A DNA stretch of 64,000 bases from Mucilaginibacter sp. CSA2-8R (GTDB lineage: Bacteria; Bacteroidota; Bacteroidia; Sphingobacteriales; Sphingobacteriaceae). Shown piece by piece: positions 1 to 8,074 of this stretch. Made by a program: the position numbers and the translations under genes. A model generated the notes under the pieces. That model worked only from the letters and a program-made list of their open reading frames with translations, had not been told where the DNA came from and made no database searches. Within the stretch, counting starts at the first letter, position 1, and each line of letters opens with the position of its first letter. Location: positions 3,534,001-3,598,000 of the forward strand of contig NZ_CP152389.1 of NCBI RefSeq assembly GCF_038806765.1. Reading direction: 5' to 3'.

Positions 1-1
1 A

Positions 2-106
2 ACCTATGCCGGCAAAGGCATCAGAGATATCACTGCCGGGCTTACTGCAACGGGTATTTTAGTTGTATCTTTGTTTGGTTTTGCCGCGTTCTTTTATTTA
101 AATAAC
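2..106 (+). CDS. C-terminal tail of an upstream membrane protein (partial, left edge)
   Basis: The frame beginning at base 2 is open from the window edge and has natural codon use for this genome. It encodes a hydrophobic stretch (ITAGLTATGILVVSLFGFAA) that looks like a transmembrane helix, followed by FFYLNN. No stop codon separates it from the ATG at 107, so this frame runs straight into the next gene. Either an upstream membrane protein is fused to the lipoprotein-like module, or the upstream gene ends in another frame (frame 3 stops at 60-62, frame 1 at 103-105) and this stretch is coincidental. Family not recognised. Confidence 0.4.
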
Positions 107-298
107 ATGAAAAAACTAAGTATATTTTGCCTGATCATTGGTTTTGCAGCCTGCAAACCAGCGCCTGTTTCAACTACTCAAACTCCTTCTCACAGCGGGC
201 AAACCCAAACGGTGTATACGTGCAGTATGCACCCCGAAGTACATGCAAGCAAGCCAGGCGTTTGCCCTAAATGTGGCATGCAACTAACCAAAAAATAG
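107..298 (+). CDS. Small lipoprotein with heavy-metal-binding domain
   Basis: Predicted protein of 63 residues. The ATG at 107 is chosen because it gives a lipoprotein signal peptide (MKKLSIFCLIIGFAAC, lipid-anchored Cys at about residue 16). After a Ser/Thr/Gln-rich linker comes the heavy-metal-binding domain seen in CusB/CzcB-type adaptors and P-type ATPases, with the pattern Y-T-C-x-M-H-P then P-G-x-C-P-x-C-G-M-x-L. The Cys, Met and His residues are the expected metal ligands, probably copper. It precedes an unknown lipoprotein, a SCO1 protein and a cytochrome c, which suggests copper handling at the cell envelope. The frame is open upstream to the window edge. Confidence 0.75.
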   Translation: MKKLSIFCLIIGFAACKPAPVSTTQTPSHSGQTQTVYTCSMHPEVHASKPGVCPKCGMQLTKK

Positions 299-318
299 AA
301 TTGATATTTCTTTATCTC

Positions 319-738
319 ATGAATATAAAAACACTGGCCCTGCTGGCCGCCTCTGCATTACTATCAAGTGCCTGCACAGATACTAAAAAGCAGGAAAAAG
401 ATGCACTTAACGATGTGATTAAAATACATGACGAGGCCATGGCGAAAGATGAGCAGGCCGTTAAAAACAAAATGCTTTTAGATAGCCTGATAAAAAACAA
501 AACCATCACCGACACAGTTCAAAGCGGCGTTGCTATCAAAGCCTTAACCGAAGCCGACCAAGGCATGGAGAAATGGATGCATCAGTTTAATGCTGATTAT
601 ACCGGTAAATCGCACGAAGAGATTATACAGTATCTGCACGATCAAAAAAAACAGGTTAATCAAATGAACCAGCGTTTAACTGAAGCTGTTAATCAATCAA
701 ACCAAGTAATAACTACTACAAAAAATGAAATTAATTAA
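319..738 (+). CDS. Hypothetical lipoprotein
   Basis: Predicted 139-residue lipoprotein: MNIKTLALLAASALLSSAC gives a lipobox with Cys at residue 19, which is why the ATG at 319 is preferred over an earlier in-frame start at 271. The mature part is charged, largely helical and rich in Lys, Asp and Gln (H-D-E-A-M-A-K repeats early, then K-K-Q-V-N-Q-M-N-Q), consistent with a periplasmic coiled coil. I do not recognise a family. Its last 14 bases overlap the SCO1 gene, so the two are translationally coupled in one operon with the metal-binding lipoprotein and the cytochrome. A structural or copper-related accessory role is inference from position only. Confidence 0.75.
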   Translation: MNIKTLALLAASALLSSACTDTKKQEKDALNDVIKIHDEAMAKDEQAVKNKMLLDSLIKNKTITDTVQSGVAIKALTEADQGMEKWMHQFNADYTGKSHEEIIQYLHDQKKQVNQMNQRLTEAVNQSNQVITTTKNEIN

Positions 739-1381
739 TATAAGCATCGTTGGGCTGCTATTGTTAGCCGCCTGCAGCAACAATAAATCTGCCGACAAAA
801 CACTACCCATTTATGGCGAACGCGAACCGGTAACTAAAACCGTTAACGGAAAAACGGTTACCGATACTGTTTACCAAACCATACCTGCATTTAAATTTAT
901 AAATCAATACGGTACTGAGGTTACAGAGAAATCATTGGATAACGATATTTATGTGGCCGATTTCTTTTTTACCACCTGTCCGTCTATCTGCCCCATTATG
1001 CATCGTAATATGCTGAATGTATACCAGGAGTTTAAAAACACACCCGATGTTAAGATACTTTCGCATACCATAGACCCTAACCACGACAGTGTGGCTGTAT
1101 TAAAAAAGTATGCTGATAATTTAGGCATATCGGGCAGTAGCTGGTGGTTTTTACAGGGGCCTAAAGAAACTACTTACAAACTGGCCGAAAGCTACTTGGT
1201 TACCGTGGCCGAGGATAAAAATGCCGCCGGCGGTTTGGTACATGCGGGTTATTTTATTTTAGTGGATAGACAAAAACGCATACGCGGCACCTATGATGGC
1301 ACTAAACCCGAAGACACGCAAAAGTTGATTGCAGATATTAAAACCTTACAGGCCGAATACAAGAACAATAAAACAACATGA
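725..1381 (+). CDS. SCO1/SenC family protein (copper chaperone or thiol reductase)
   Basis: Predicted 218-residue lipoprotein (lipobox LLAAC, Cys 17). It has the SCO/PrrC thioredoxin-like fold signature: C-P-S-I-C with Cys 85 and Cys 89 in TTCPSICPIMH, and the conserved distal His in LVHAGYF (His 172); together these form the copper site. SCO proteins deliver copper to the CuA centre of cytochrome oxidase or act as periplasmic thiol reductases. The gene starts inside the preceding gene and ends with an ATGA overlap with the cytochrome c gene, so translation is coupled. No terminal oxidase of the CuA type lies in this window, so the partner is unknown. Confidence 0.88.
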   Translation: MKLINISIVGLLLLAACSNNKSADKTLPIYGEREPVTKTVNGKTVTDTVYQTIPAFKFINQYGTEVTEKSLDNDIYVADFFFTTCPSICPIMHRNMLNVYQEFKNTPDVKILSHTIDPNHDSVAVLKKYADNLGISGSSWWFLQGPKETTYKLAESYLVTVAEDKNAAGGLVHAGYFILVDRQKRIRGTYDGTKPEDTQKLIADIKTLQAEYKNNKTT

Positions 1382-1794
1382 AGTTTAAGATCATAGCGGT
1401 GCTTTTGGGCTTTATCGGCATCATGGCCTACTCGTGCCAAAGCGAAGAAAAAATTGAGTTTATGCGCTATTATACCGCAGGGCAAGAACTTTACAAAACT
1501 CATTGCCAAAACTGCCATGGCCAAAACGGAGAAGGTTTGGCCGCTTTAATTCCGCCATTGACGGATGCGGCTTACCTTAAACAGCACCGCACCCAGTTGG
1601 CCTGCTACGTAAAAAATGGATTAAAGCTCCCTATTTTGGTAAATGGCAAAGCTTATAATGGCCAGATGCCACCTGCCACTCTGGCCTCTGTTGAAATTGC
1701 CCAAGTGCTCACCTACATTCAAAACTCGTTCGGCAACAAGGCCGGCCTGCACAATATTGAAGAGGTAAATACCGAGGTGAGCAAGTGTGAGTAG
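1378..1794 (+). CDS. Single-haem cytochrome c
   Basis: Predicted 138-residue class I cytochrome c, exported, probably lipid-anchored through Cys 20 (GIMAYSC). The haem motif C-Q-N-C-H is at residues 43-47 and the likely distal ligand is Met 97 in NGQMPP. Helices around TAGQELYKTHC and VLTYIQNSFG match the N- and C-terminal helices of the family. It is the last gene of the copper/SCO operon and overlaps the SCO gene by four bases. A role in electron transfer at the outer face of the inner membrane, perhaps to an oxidase or nitrite reductase encoded to the left of the window, is inferred. Confidence 0.85.
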   Translation: MKFKIIAVLLGFIGIMAYSCQSEEKIEFMRYYTAGQELYKTHCQNCHGQNGEGLAALIPPLTDAAYLKQHRTQLACYVKNGLKLPILVNGKAYNGQMPPATLASVEIAQVLTYIQNSFGNKAGLHNIEEVNTEVSKCE

Positions 1795-1797
1795 TTC

Positions 1798-1903
1798 GTT
1801 GGTTCGTTGGTTAATTAGGCAAATCAACTCACTTTCTTCATGTTTGATTTCTGACACACTGTTTCACTAATCAATTAATGAACTAATTAACCAATGAACC
1901 AAC
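1798..1903. repeat. Intergenic imperfect inverted repeat (arms 1798-1817 and 1884-1903)
   Basis: The left arm GTTGGTTCGTTGGTTAATTA and right arm TAATTAACCAATGAACCAAC are complementary at 19 of 20 positions, with a 66-nt spacer. The right arm abuts the murI stop codon. The spacer between two converging genes could act as a bidirectional terminator, although there is no classical T tract. Three other intergenic regions in this window (12010-12151, 43238-43447, 55022-55130) have the same layout. Confidence 0.7.
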
Positions 1904-2734
1904 TTACTTTAACGACACATACTCAGACTTAACCGGCGCCGAAAAAAACATGGAGGCGTGCTGGTCGAAGTCGGCGGTGTCGTCACTGCTGGTGAAGAAA
2001 TGACGGGTACCGTTGCGAGTAATTTGATCGTTGATTTCGGGGTGGCGGTGCAAATAGTCTTGCAGGCTGGCAGCTACAATATCACCCTGGGCAACTACCT
2101 GTATGCTCTCGGGCAAATGAGCTTTAATTTTATCCTGCAATAACGGATAATGTGTGCAAGCCAGCAATAGTGTATCAATATCAGCCGAACGGCTTAACAA
2201 CTCGTCAAGATACTGCTTTACATAATAATCAGCACCGGGTTTATCATATTCTCCGTTCTCAATTAATGGTACCCACAAAGGGCAAGCCTGTTGATAGACT
2301 TGTACCTCCGGAAAAAACTTTGCAATTTCAATAGCATACGATTCGGATTGTACGGTGCCTTTAGTACCCAGTACGCCAATGTTGCCGGTTTTAGTGTAGT
2401 TGCCTATCACTTCTGCCGTAGGCCTAATTACACCCAAAACCCGCTTGTCATTATACCTGCCTGGCATATCGCGTTGCTGTATGGTGCGCAGGGCTTTAGC
2501 CGATGCGGTATTACAAGCGAGAATAACAAGAGGACACCCTTGCTCAAATAACCATTGTACACACTCCCAGGTGTATTGATGAATGGTTTTGAACGAACGA
2601 TTACCATAAGGTGCACGGCTGTTATCGCCCAGGTAGATATAGTCGTACTGCGGCAACTGCCCGGCAATAGACCGAAAAACCGTCAGTCCGCCAATACCTG
2701 AGTCAAATATGCCGATAGGGCTTGTAGCTTGCAT
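1904..2734 (-). CDS. murI: Glutamate racemase
   Basis: Predicted 276-residue enzyme that interconverts L- and D-glutamate for peptidoglycan synthesis in the cytoplasm. It starts with the family motif IGIFDSGIGGLTV. The two catalytic cysteines lie in LACNTASA (about Cys 74) and LLACTHYPLL (about Cys 193, with His 195). A longer frame from a GTG at 2761 exists, but it runs through the hairpin at 2750-2774, so the ATG at 2734 is preferred. The gene follows two Skp-type genes in the minus direction, as in many Bacteroidota, but the hairpin suggests separate or reduced transcription. Confidence 0.93.
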   Translation of the reverse strand: MQATSPIGIFDSGIGGLTVFRSIAGQLPQYDYIYLGDNSRAPYGNRSFKTIHQYTWECVQWLFEQGCPLVILACNTASAKALRTIQQRDMPGRYNDKRVLGVIRPTAEVIGNYTKTGNIGVLGTKGTVQSESYAIEIAKFFPEVQVYQQACPLWVPLIENGEYDKPGADYYVKQYLDELLSRSADIDTLLLACTHYPLLQDKIKAHLPESIQVVAQGDIVAASLQDYLHRHPEINDQITRNGTRHFFTSSDDTADFDQHASMFFSAPVKSEYVSLK

Positions 2735-2740
2735 AGGCCA

Positions 2741-2774
2741 AAAATAAAAAAAGCGGAACACAATGTTCCGCTTT
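2741..2774 (-). terminator. Rho-independent terminator after the Skp genes
   Basis: AAAGCGGAACA (2750-2760) and TGTTCCGCTTT (2764-2774) form an 11-bp stem with a three-base loop. Read on the minus strand it is followed by a long T/A-rich tract (2741-2750). It lies between the OmpH/Skp gene and murI. Confidence 0.75.
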
Positions 2775-2797
2775 CATTTGTACCGTGTTGGTTAATA

Positions 2798-3310
2798 CTA
2801 TTTGATACCTAATTTCAGTTTCACAGCTGCTAACAAATCGTCGCCGGCAGGTGATACCAAAAGGTTAGTTGAGCCTGAGTCGATTACATAAGTATAGCCT
2901 TTTTCTTTAGCTACGGCGTTAACAGCCAATTTAGCTTTATCAAAAAGCGGTTTACCTAACTCGTTTCTTTTTTGCTCTACTTTTTGAGTAGCAGTTTGGT
3001 TAAAATCCTGTAATCTCTTGTTGATGTCGTTTAATTCAGTCTGAGCAGCTGTACGGGCAGCATCAGTCATCGTAGCTTGGCTTTTTTCGTAAGCAGCGCC
3101 TTTAGTTTGCAATTCATTTTGCATGTTTTGCATTTGGTCCATAAAGGTTTTTGAGTATGCCTGTAACTGAGTGCTTACTGTTTTAGTTTCTGGCATGGCA
3201 TCAATTACCTGGTTAAAGTCAAGGTAACCAATTTTGCTTTGTGCTTTCGCGAAACCCGCCGTCAACATCATGAAACCTGCAACTAAAGCAACTTTAAATA
3301 ATTTTTTCAT
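2798..3310 (-). CDS. OmpH/Skp family periplasmic chaperone
   Basis: Predicted 170-residue exported protein. It has a signal peptide ending FAKAQ, followed by the family start KIGYLDFNQVIDAMPE. A long helical coiled coil rich in Gln, Lys and Glu occupies residues 45-115, corresponding to the tentacles of Skp, which hold unfolded outer-membrane proteins on the way to BamA. The C terminus returns to a beta strand (YTYVIDSGSTNLL). It is the second of two tandem Skp paralogues directly downstream of bamA, an order conserved in Bacteroidota, and is probably co-transcribed with bamA and uppS. Confidence 0.9.
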   Translation of the reverse strand: MKKLFKVALVAGFMMLTAGFAKAQSKIGYLDFNQVIDAMPETKTVSTQLQAYSKTFMDQMQNMQNELQTKGAAYEKSQATMTDAARTAAQTELNDINKRLQDFNQTATQKVEQKRNELGKPLFDKAKLAVNAVAKEKGYTYVIDSGSTNLLVSPAGDDLLAAVKLKLGIK

Positions 3311-3358
3311 TCTTCTTTCGTCTGTGTTTAATCGTGTGCTATTTTAATCAAAATAAAT

Positions 3359-3892
3359 TTACTTTGCAAAAGTACCTGGCTTTAATCCAAGTTTGGTAAT
3401 TACCGCATCGCTTTTGTTATAACGCGGATTGGTGTACAGCATTATCACCTCGCTGTTTTTATCAAATACCATATCCAGATTTTCGCCTTCGGCCATTGCT
3501 TGTATAGCTTTAGACACTCTTTCCTGAATTGGTTTAACCAGTGTACCACTGCGTTGAGCTAATTCGCCATCCGGACCAAATTTAGAGCGCTGAAAATCTT
3601 TGGCGGCCTTCTCTTTATCTACAATTTCTCCTTCGCGGCGTTTTCTCATATCAGCTGTCATCAGCACCTGGTCGGCCTGGTAGGCTTTATACAACCGGTC
3701 AATCTCCTGAAAACGACCGTCAACCTCACGCTGCCATTGTTCAGATAGTGCTGCTAACTGTTTTTGTGATGACGCATACTCCGGGATATGTTTCAGAATG
3801 TAGTCAGAATCTACATAGGCAAACCGCTGTGCAAAGGCACCAGTTAAGCCCAATAAGATAAGCGATAACGTTATTAATATTTTTTTCATCAT
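3359..3892 (-). CDS. OmpH/Skp family periplasmic chaperone (first paralogue)
   Basis: Predicted 177-residue exported protein: signal peptide ending GAFAQ, then RFAYVDSDYILKHIPEY, the usual N-terminal strand-helix of the OmpH/Skp family. A charged coiled-coil region (about residues 45-110) follows, then a C-terminal strand (LDMVFDKNSEVIMLYTNP). Two consecutive ATG codons (3892 and 3889) are possible starts. It begins three bases after the bamA stop, so the two are in one transcript. Probable role: guarding unfolded beta-barrel proteins in the periplasm before insertion. Confidence 0.9.
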   Translation of the reverse strand: MMKKILITLSLILLGLTGAFAQRFAYVDSDYILKHIPEYASSQKQLAALSEQWQREVDGRFQEIDRLYKAYQADQVLMTADMRKRREGEIVDKEKAAKDFQRSKFGPDGELAQRSGTLVKPIQERVSKAIQAMAEGENLDMVFDKNSEVIMLYTNPRYNKSDAVITKLGLKPGTFAK

Positions 3893-3895
3893 TAA

Positions 3896-6442
3896 TTAAT
3901 TAAATCCTCCGTTTAAGCTTTGTGCGATAGAGAAGTGAAACTGCCCTTTGTTAGCACCTGGTATACCTGGTATAGCATCGAAACCATAACCATAATCCAA
4001 GCCCAGCAAACCAAAAATAGGCAAAAATATACGTGCTCCCACACCGGCCGAACGACGGATATTAAACGGATTATAATCTCTAAAATTGTTCCATGCGTTA
4101 CCGCCTTCAGCAAAAGTAAGTAAGAAAATTGTGGCCGACTGACTTTGAATAACAGGGTAACGTAACTCAAGCGTAAACTTGTTATAAATAGGGCTACCAG
4201 GGTTGGTATCAGCATTGTAATTACTGCCTACCGGCACGATAGAGAAGTTTTGATAACCGCGTAAACCGATGATCTCGCTACCCTGTAAAAACTGATAAGT
4301 TGCCATACCGTCACCACCCAGTTTAAAACGCTCAAAAGGCGACTGGCCAACTAACTTGTTATAGCTACCTAGGAAACCGAAACGGGTTTGCGACATCAGC
4401 ACCAGTTTACCAGCAATACGGGTAAACCATTGTGCGTCAAATTTCCATTTGTGATACTCTACAAATTTGTAACGCTCCTCTGGTGTTGCAATACGGTAGT
4501 TGGTGTTATTAAACAACGAATATGGAGGCGTAACCTGCAAAGTGAAACGGATATTTGATCCGCTGGTTGGATAAATTGGCACATCCAGCGAGTTACGGCT
4601 TAACTCTTGCGTTAATTTGATGTTGTAAGACGTACCGGTAGTAAATAAATAGCCCGGGTAACGGTCCAGGTTGTAATGGTCAAAGTTTAATGAGTAGTTT
4701 AACTGGAAGTAGTTATCAGGCCAGTTTAAACGCTTACCTAAAGTTACACCAATACCGTTGATGCGCAGATAATTGTACAAAGGGTTATCTTTAGCATAAA
4801 ATCGGCCTGATGAGCTTAACTGCGTATAGGCCGACAAGCTGAAGAAGATAGGCTTTTTACCACCTAACCAGGGCTCAGAAAAAGTAAATGAAAAGTTTTG
4901 GTAGTTTTTACCGTTAGCCTGGCCACGTAAGCTTAACTTTTGGCCATCGCCTTTGGGCAGCGGTTTGTAAGCCTTACCATTAAACAAGTTGCGTACCGAG
5001 AAGTTGTTGAACGTTAAGCCCAACGTACCTACCAGCTGACCACCACCAAAACCACCCGAAAGCTCAATTTGATCTGATGGCTTTTCAACTACGTTATAAA
5101 TAATATCTACCGTACCATCATTAGGGTTAATGTTAGTTGGCTTAGGGTCCATCTTCTGCTCGTCGAAGTTGCCTAACTGCGAAAGCTGACGGGTACTGCG
5201 TACAATAGCAGTTTTAGAAAACTTTTGACCAGGTTTGGTGGCTAACTCACGCAACACTACCCTATCGTTGGTTACATCGTTACCTTTTACCGATACGCGG
5301 TTAATGGTGTATTGTGCACCCTCATATATACGGATGTTAAGGTCGATGGTATCATTATAAATACGGGTTTGTACCGCTTCTGAGGTAAAGGTCAGGTATC
5401 CGTCGTCCAGATAAAGCGAGTTTACATCTTGTCCGTCCGGACCGCCGCCGCTTAGACGTTTGCCCAAATCTTCTTCACTAAATACATCTCCTTTTTTGAT
5501 GCGGAGCACACGGTTCAAAAATTCTGTAGGGTAACGCGCATTGCCGGCCCAGGTAATATTACCAAAATAATATTTAGGTCCTTCGTATACTTTAATCTTT
5601 ACATTGACTGACTCATCATCATGACGCCAAACCGAATCGCTCAAAATTTCGGCATCACGGTAACCCTTCGATTGCATTTTCTCTACCAGCGCTACCTTAT
5701 CTTCTTCGTACTGGTCTTGCTTAAACTTTTTAGAACCGAATATATTATAAAACCGGCGTTTACGGGTTTTAGGCAAAAACTTGCGCAAGGTAGCCACGCT
5801 AAAAGCTTTGTTGCCCTCAAAAATAACGTCGTTTATTTTTACCTTTTTCTTTTTATCAACGGCAACGTTCAAGATTACGCTATTAGAGTCGGCCGGGTCA
5901 CGTTGTTGTTTGATATTAACGGTTGTGTTTAAATAGCCTTTTTCATTAAAATGTTTTTTAATGATAGCTGTAGTAGTGCTTAACAGGTTTTCGTTTACAA
6001 TTTTACCGGTTTTATCATTCAGCTTTTTCTGCACATCCTCAATCTCACCCTTACGTAAGCCGCTTAATCTTAAGCGGGATAAACGTGGGCGCTCCGATAC
6101 CTGTATTTCCAGATAAACAGTATCCAGGTTAATTTTGGTGATGTTTAACTGCACATCATCAAATAAACCCTGTGACCACATGTTTTTAAGCACGTTGGCC
6201 GATGCCTCGCCAGGCAGGTTAATACGATCGCCTTTGCTTATTTTGGCAATCTGCAGCAACACGTCTTTATCCAAATACTTTGTACCGGCAACAGATACAC
6301 CGCCAATAATATAATCTTTAGGATTGAGATAGCTTAAGCTGTCGGCCGGGATTGACTTTTGCAGCCTGATGCTGTTGCTCACTTGCGCAAACGTCGCCGT
6401 GCTTATTATAGAAAAAAGAATAGCAAAAAAGAATTTATTCAT
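3896..6442 (-). CDS. bamA: Outer-membrane protein assembly factor BamA
   Basis: Predicted 848-residue Omp85 protein: signal peptide ending ATFAQ, five POTRA repeats over roughly residues 45-430 (for example VSERPRLSRLRLSG, DVIFEGNKAFS, ITWAGNARYP, VSVKGNDVTND), then a C-terminal 16-strand barrel from about residue 455. The barrel includes the lid-type segment RGY (GLRGYQNFS) and ends in an aromatic-containing terminal strand. It inserts beta-barrel proteins into the outer membrane. Gene order uppS-bamA-skp-skp supports the call. The length is typical of Bacteroidota BamA. Confidence 0.95.
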   Translation of the reverse strand: MNKFFFAILFSIISTATFAQVSNSIRLQKSIPADSLSYLNPKDYIIGGVSVAGTKYLDKDVLLQIAKISKGDRINLPGEASANVLKNMWSQGLFDDVQLNITKINLDTVYLEIQVSERPRLSRLRLSGLRKGEIEDVQKKLNDKTGKIVNENLLSTTTAIIKKHFNEKGYLNTTVNIKQQRDPADSNSVILNVAVDKKKKVKINDVIFEGNKAFSVATLRKFLPKTRKRRFYNIFGSKKFKQDQYEEDKVALVEKMQSKGYRDAEILSDSVWRHDDESVNVKIKVYEGPKYYFGNITWAGNARYPTEFLNRVLRIKKGDVFSEEDLGKRLSGGGPDGQDVNSLYLDDGYLTFTSEAVQTRIYNDTIDLNIRIYEGAQYTINRVSVKGNDVTNDRVVLRELATKPGQKFSKTAIVRSTRQLSQLGNFDEQKMDPKPTNINPNDGTVDIIYNVVEKPSDQIELSGGFGGGQLVGTLGLTFNNFSVRNLFNGKAYKPLPKGDGQKLSLRGQANGKNYQNFSFTFSEPWLGGKKPIFFSLSAYTQLSSSGRFYAKDNPLYNYLRINGIGVTLGKRLNWPDNYFQLNYSLNFDHYNLDRYPGYLFTTGTSYNIKLTQELSRNSLDVPIYPTSGSNIRFTLQVTPPYSLFNNTNYRIATPEERYKFVEYHKWKFDAQWFTRIAGKLVLMSQTRFGFLGSYNKLVGQSPFERFKLGGDGMATYQFLQGSEIIGLRGYQNFSIVPVGSNYNADTNPGSPIYNKFTLELRYPVIQSQSATIFLLTFAEGGNAWNNFRDYNPFNIRRSAGVGARIFLPIFGLLGLDYGYGFDAIPGIPGANKGQFHFSIAQSLNGGFN

Positions 6443-6506
6443 CCGAATATTTTGTGGCGCTAAAGTAATTTAAACGTTTGTTAAAATTTGTTAAAAGAAA
6501 ATTTAG

Positions 6507-7244
6507 TTACACCTGTTCGCTGGTTTTACCAAAGCGGCGCTCGCGCTTTTGGTAGTCTAAAACGGCCTCAAACAGGTCCTCGCGTCTGAAATCGGGCCAA
6601 AGCTTTGGCGTAAAGTAAAGCTCTGCATAGGCTATCTGCCATAAAAGGTAATTGCTAACCCGGTACTCTCCGCTGGTTCTGATCAGCAACTCCGGATCGG
6701 GCAAATCGTGAGTATATAAATTTTGTGCAAATACTTCTTCGGTAATATCTTCAGGGTTTAGTTTTCCGTCTTTTACCTGCTGCGCAATGTTTTTTGCTGC
6801 CACCGTCATTTCGCGCCTAGAGCCATAGCTGATGGCAAGCGTCATGGTGATGCCGGTGTTATCTTTGGTTTTCTCTTTGGCGTTATCCAGCTCTTTTAAA
6901 CACCTTGGCGGGAGCTGATCCAGGTCGCCGATAGCACTTAGCTTAACGTTATTTTTCATCATCTGCGCAACCTCCCTGCTTAGAGCGGTTACCAGCAATT
7001 CCATGATAGCGCTTACCTCGAACTTCGGGCGGTTCCAGTTTTCGGCCGAAAATGTATATAGCGTAATGTACTTTACACCGATATCATCAGCGGCCTCAAC
7101 CGCTTCCCTAACCGACTTTACGCCATTATGGTGACCAAATATCCGGAGTTTACCAAAGCCTTTGGCCCAGCGGCCATTGCCATCCATGATAACGGCTATA
7201 TGTTTTGGAACCCTCGATAGGTCTATTTGATCCTGATAACCCAT
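6507..7244 (-). CDS. uppS: Isoprenyl transferase (undecaprenyl diphosphate synthase)
   Basis: Predicted 245-residue cis-prenyltransferase, which makes the C55 carrier lipid for peptidoglycan and other surface glycans. It carries the family motif HIAVIMDGNGRWAKG with the catalytic Asp at about residue 21. Further conserved blocks are GVKYITLYTFSAENWNRP, AISYGSRREM and PDPELLIRTSGEYRVSNYLLWQ, which supplies the diphosphate-binding Arg residues and the C-terminal signature. It lies 64 bp upstream of bamA on the same strand, placing two envelope-biogenesis functions in one operon. Confidence 0.95.
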   Translation of the reverse strand: MGYQDQIDLSRVPKHIAVIMDGNGRWAKGFGKLRIFGHHNGVKSVREAVEAADDIGVKYITLYTFSAENWNRPKFEVSAIMELLVTALSREVAQMMKNNVKLSAIGDLDQLPPRCLKELDNAKEKTKDNTGITMTLAISYGSRREMTVAAKNIAQQVKDGKLNPEDITEEVFAQNLYTHDLPDPELLIRTSGEYRVSNYLLWQIAYAELYFTPKLWPDFRREDLFEAVLDYQKRERRFGKTSEQV

Positions 7245-7407
7245 AATTTTAATAATTGCGGCCGTTTAGCTTCCCGGTGCGTTAGCTGGCTCACTATAAT
7301 ATATGAGCACGGCAACCGGCGCCAGTGTGTTTTTTAATTAATTTCCTTGCTTAATAATGAGTTATGTGCACAGGACATACCTCGCCAAATCTCAATTTTT
7401 CAGGGTA

Positions 7408-7415
7408 CAAAGGTA
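7408..7415 (-). promoter_or_regulatory. Candidate Bacteroidota -7 promoter box for uppS-bamA operon
   Basis: On the minus strand the sequence reads TACCTTTG, matching the Bacteroidota sigma-A -7 consensus TAnnTTTG. No clear TTG at the usual upstream distance was found, so the call is tentative. Transcription would start near 7400, giving a leader of about 155 nt before uppS. Confidence 0.35.
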
Positions 7416-7497
7416 AAACTATACTTTGATTTTTTTATTATGCTTAAACAAAAAGAATGTAGCATTGTAACAGGCAAACCGGCAGCGCGCCTGTCAT

Positions 7498-7532
7498 AAA
7501 AAAAGGCAGCCCCTCTTTAGAAAGGCTGCCTT
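7498..7532 (-). terminator. Rho-independent terminator downstream of exbD relic
   Basis: AAGGCAGCC and GGCTGCCTT form a 9-bp stem around a short AT-rich loop. Read on the minus strand the stem is followed by seven T residues. It sits about 20 bp past the relic's stop codon. Confidence 0.75.
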
Positions 7533-7552
7533 GCAATAGAACTACTATATTA

Positions 7553-8071
7553 CTAATAAATCGCTTTTTCTTTAAGCAGGTTTACATCCTCGCCGCTGAT
7601 GTTCACAATAGCATAACGGTCACTGTTGGTAATGTTCAGTTCATCAATAGCATCTACCAGGTTGGCATAGATAGAGTGGTCGCTCGGTTTTATAAGTACC
7701 ATCATGTCTTTACCTGTATTTGCTAATATTTAATCACGGTTTTCAATCAGCACCTTGCGTAAGCCTGCTTTGGTAAAATCTACCACTGCGGGTGATGCCT
7801 TTTCGGCAAGCCCCTGGTACCACATTACTTTATTATTACTGCCTAAACATAAAGTTACGGTACGCTTATCGCTTACCTGCCCCCTATCCGGTCCGTCGTC
7901 GGGCATGGCTAACGGCATTGCCTTAGATTTAGACAAGGTAGTGGTCAGCATAAAAAAGGTGACCAGCAAAAACGCTAGGTCAACCATGGCGGCAAGGTCA
8001 ACCCGGATGTTTTTAGGTTGACGCACATTTTTACCATCATTTTTTCCGGGGGAAGAATTTAGCTCAGCTAT
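7553..8071 (-). pseudogene. ExbD/TolR-type biopolymer transporter, start lost and internal stop
   Basis: The minus strand encodes an ExbD-like protein in one frame broken by a single TAA at 7730-7732. Before the stop come AELNSSPGKNDGKN, the family membrane segment RVDLAAMVDLAFLLVTFFML with its functional Asp, and a periplasmic part ending KVLIENRD. After it, the same frame continues for 58 residues (ILANTGKDMMVLIKPSDHS ... GEDVNLLKEKAIY) to a TAG at 7553. The codon before AELN is ATA where family members start with ATG. A GTG at 8026 could start a 98-residue truncated form. No exbB or tonB is adjacent. It interrupts an otherwise conserved uppS/DUF6089 neighbourhood. Probably a decayed gene; a sequencing error would have to affect two sites. 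Confidence 0.8.
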
Positions 8072-8074
8072 AAT

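Larger units (their letters stand above)
7245..7552. other. Intergenic region upstream of uppS
   Basis: About 308 bp with no convincing ORF. It holds the terminator at 7498-7532, a candidate promoter box TACCTTTG on the minus strand (7408-7415), and an AT-rich leader of about 150 nt before uppS. Confidence 0.6.

Noticed and set aside
2735..2761. Longer murI start at the GTG at 2761
   Set aside because: It would place the start inside a terminator hairpin and add nine residues that do not belong to the family.
7730..7732. TAA in the exbD relic as a recoded codon
   Set aside because: Recoding to selenocysteine or pyrrolysine uses TGA or TAG, and no insertion element is visible; a nonsense mutation is simpler.
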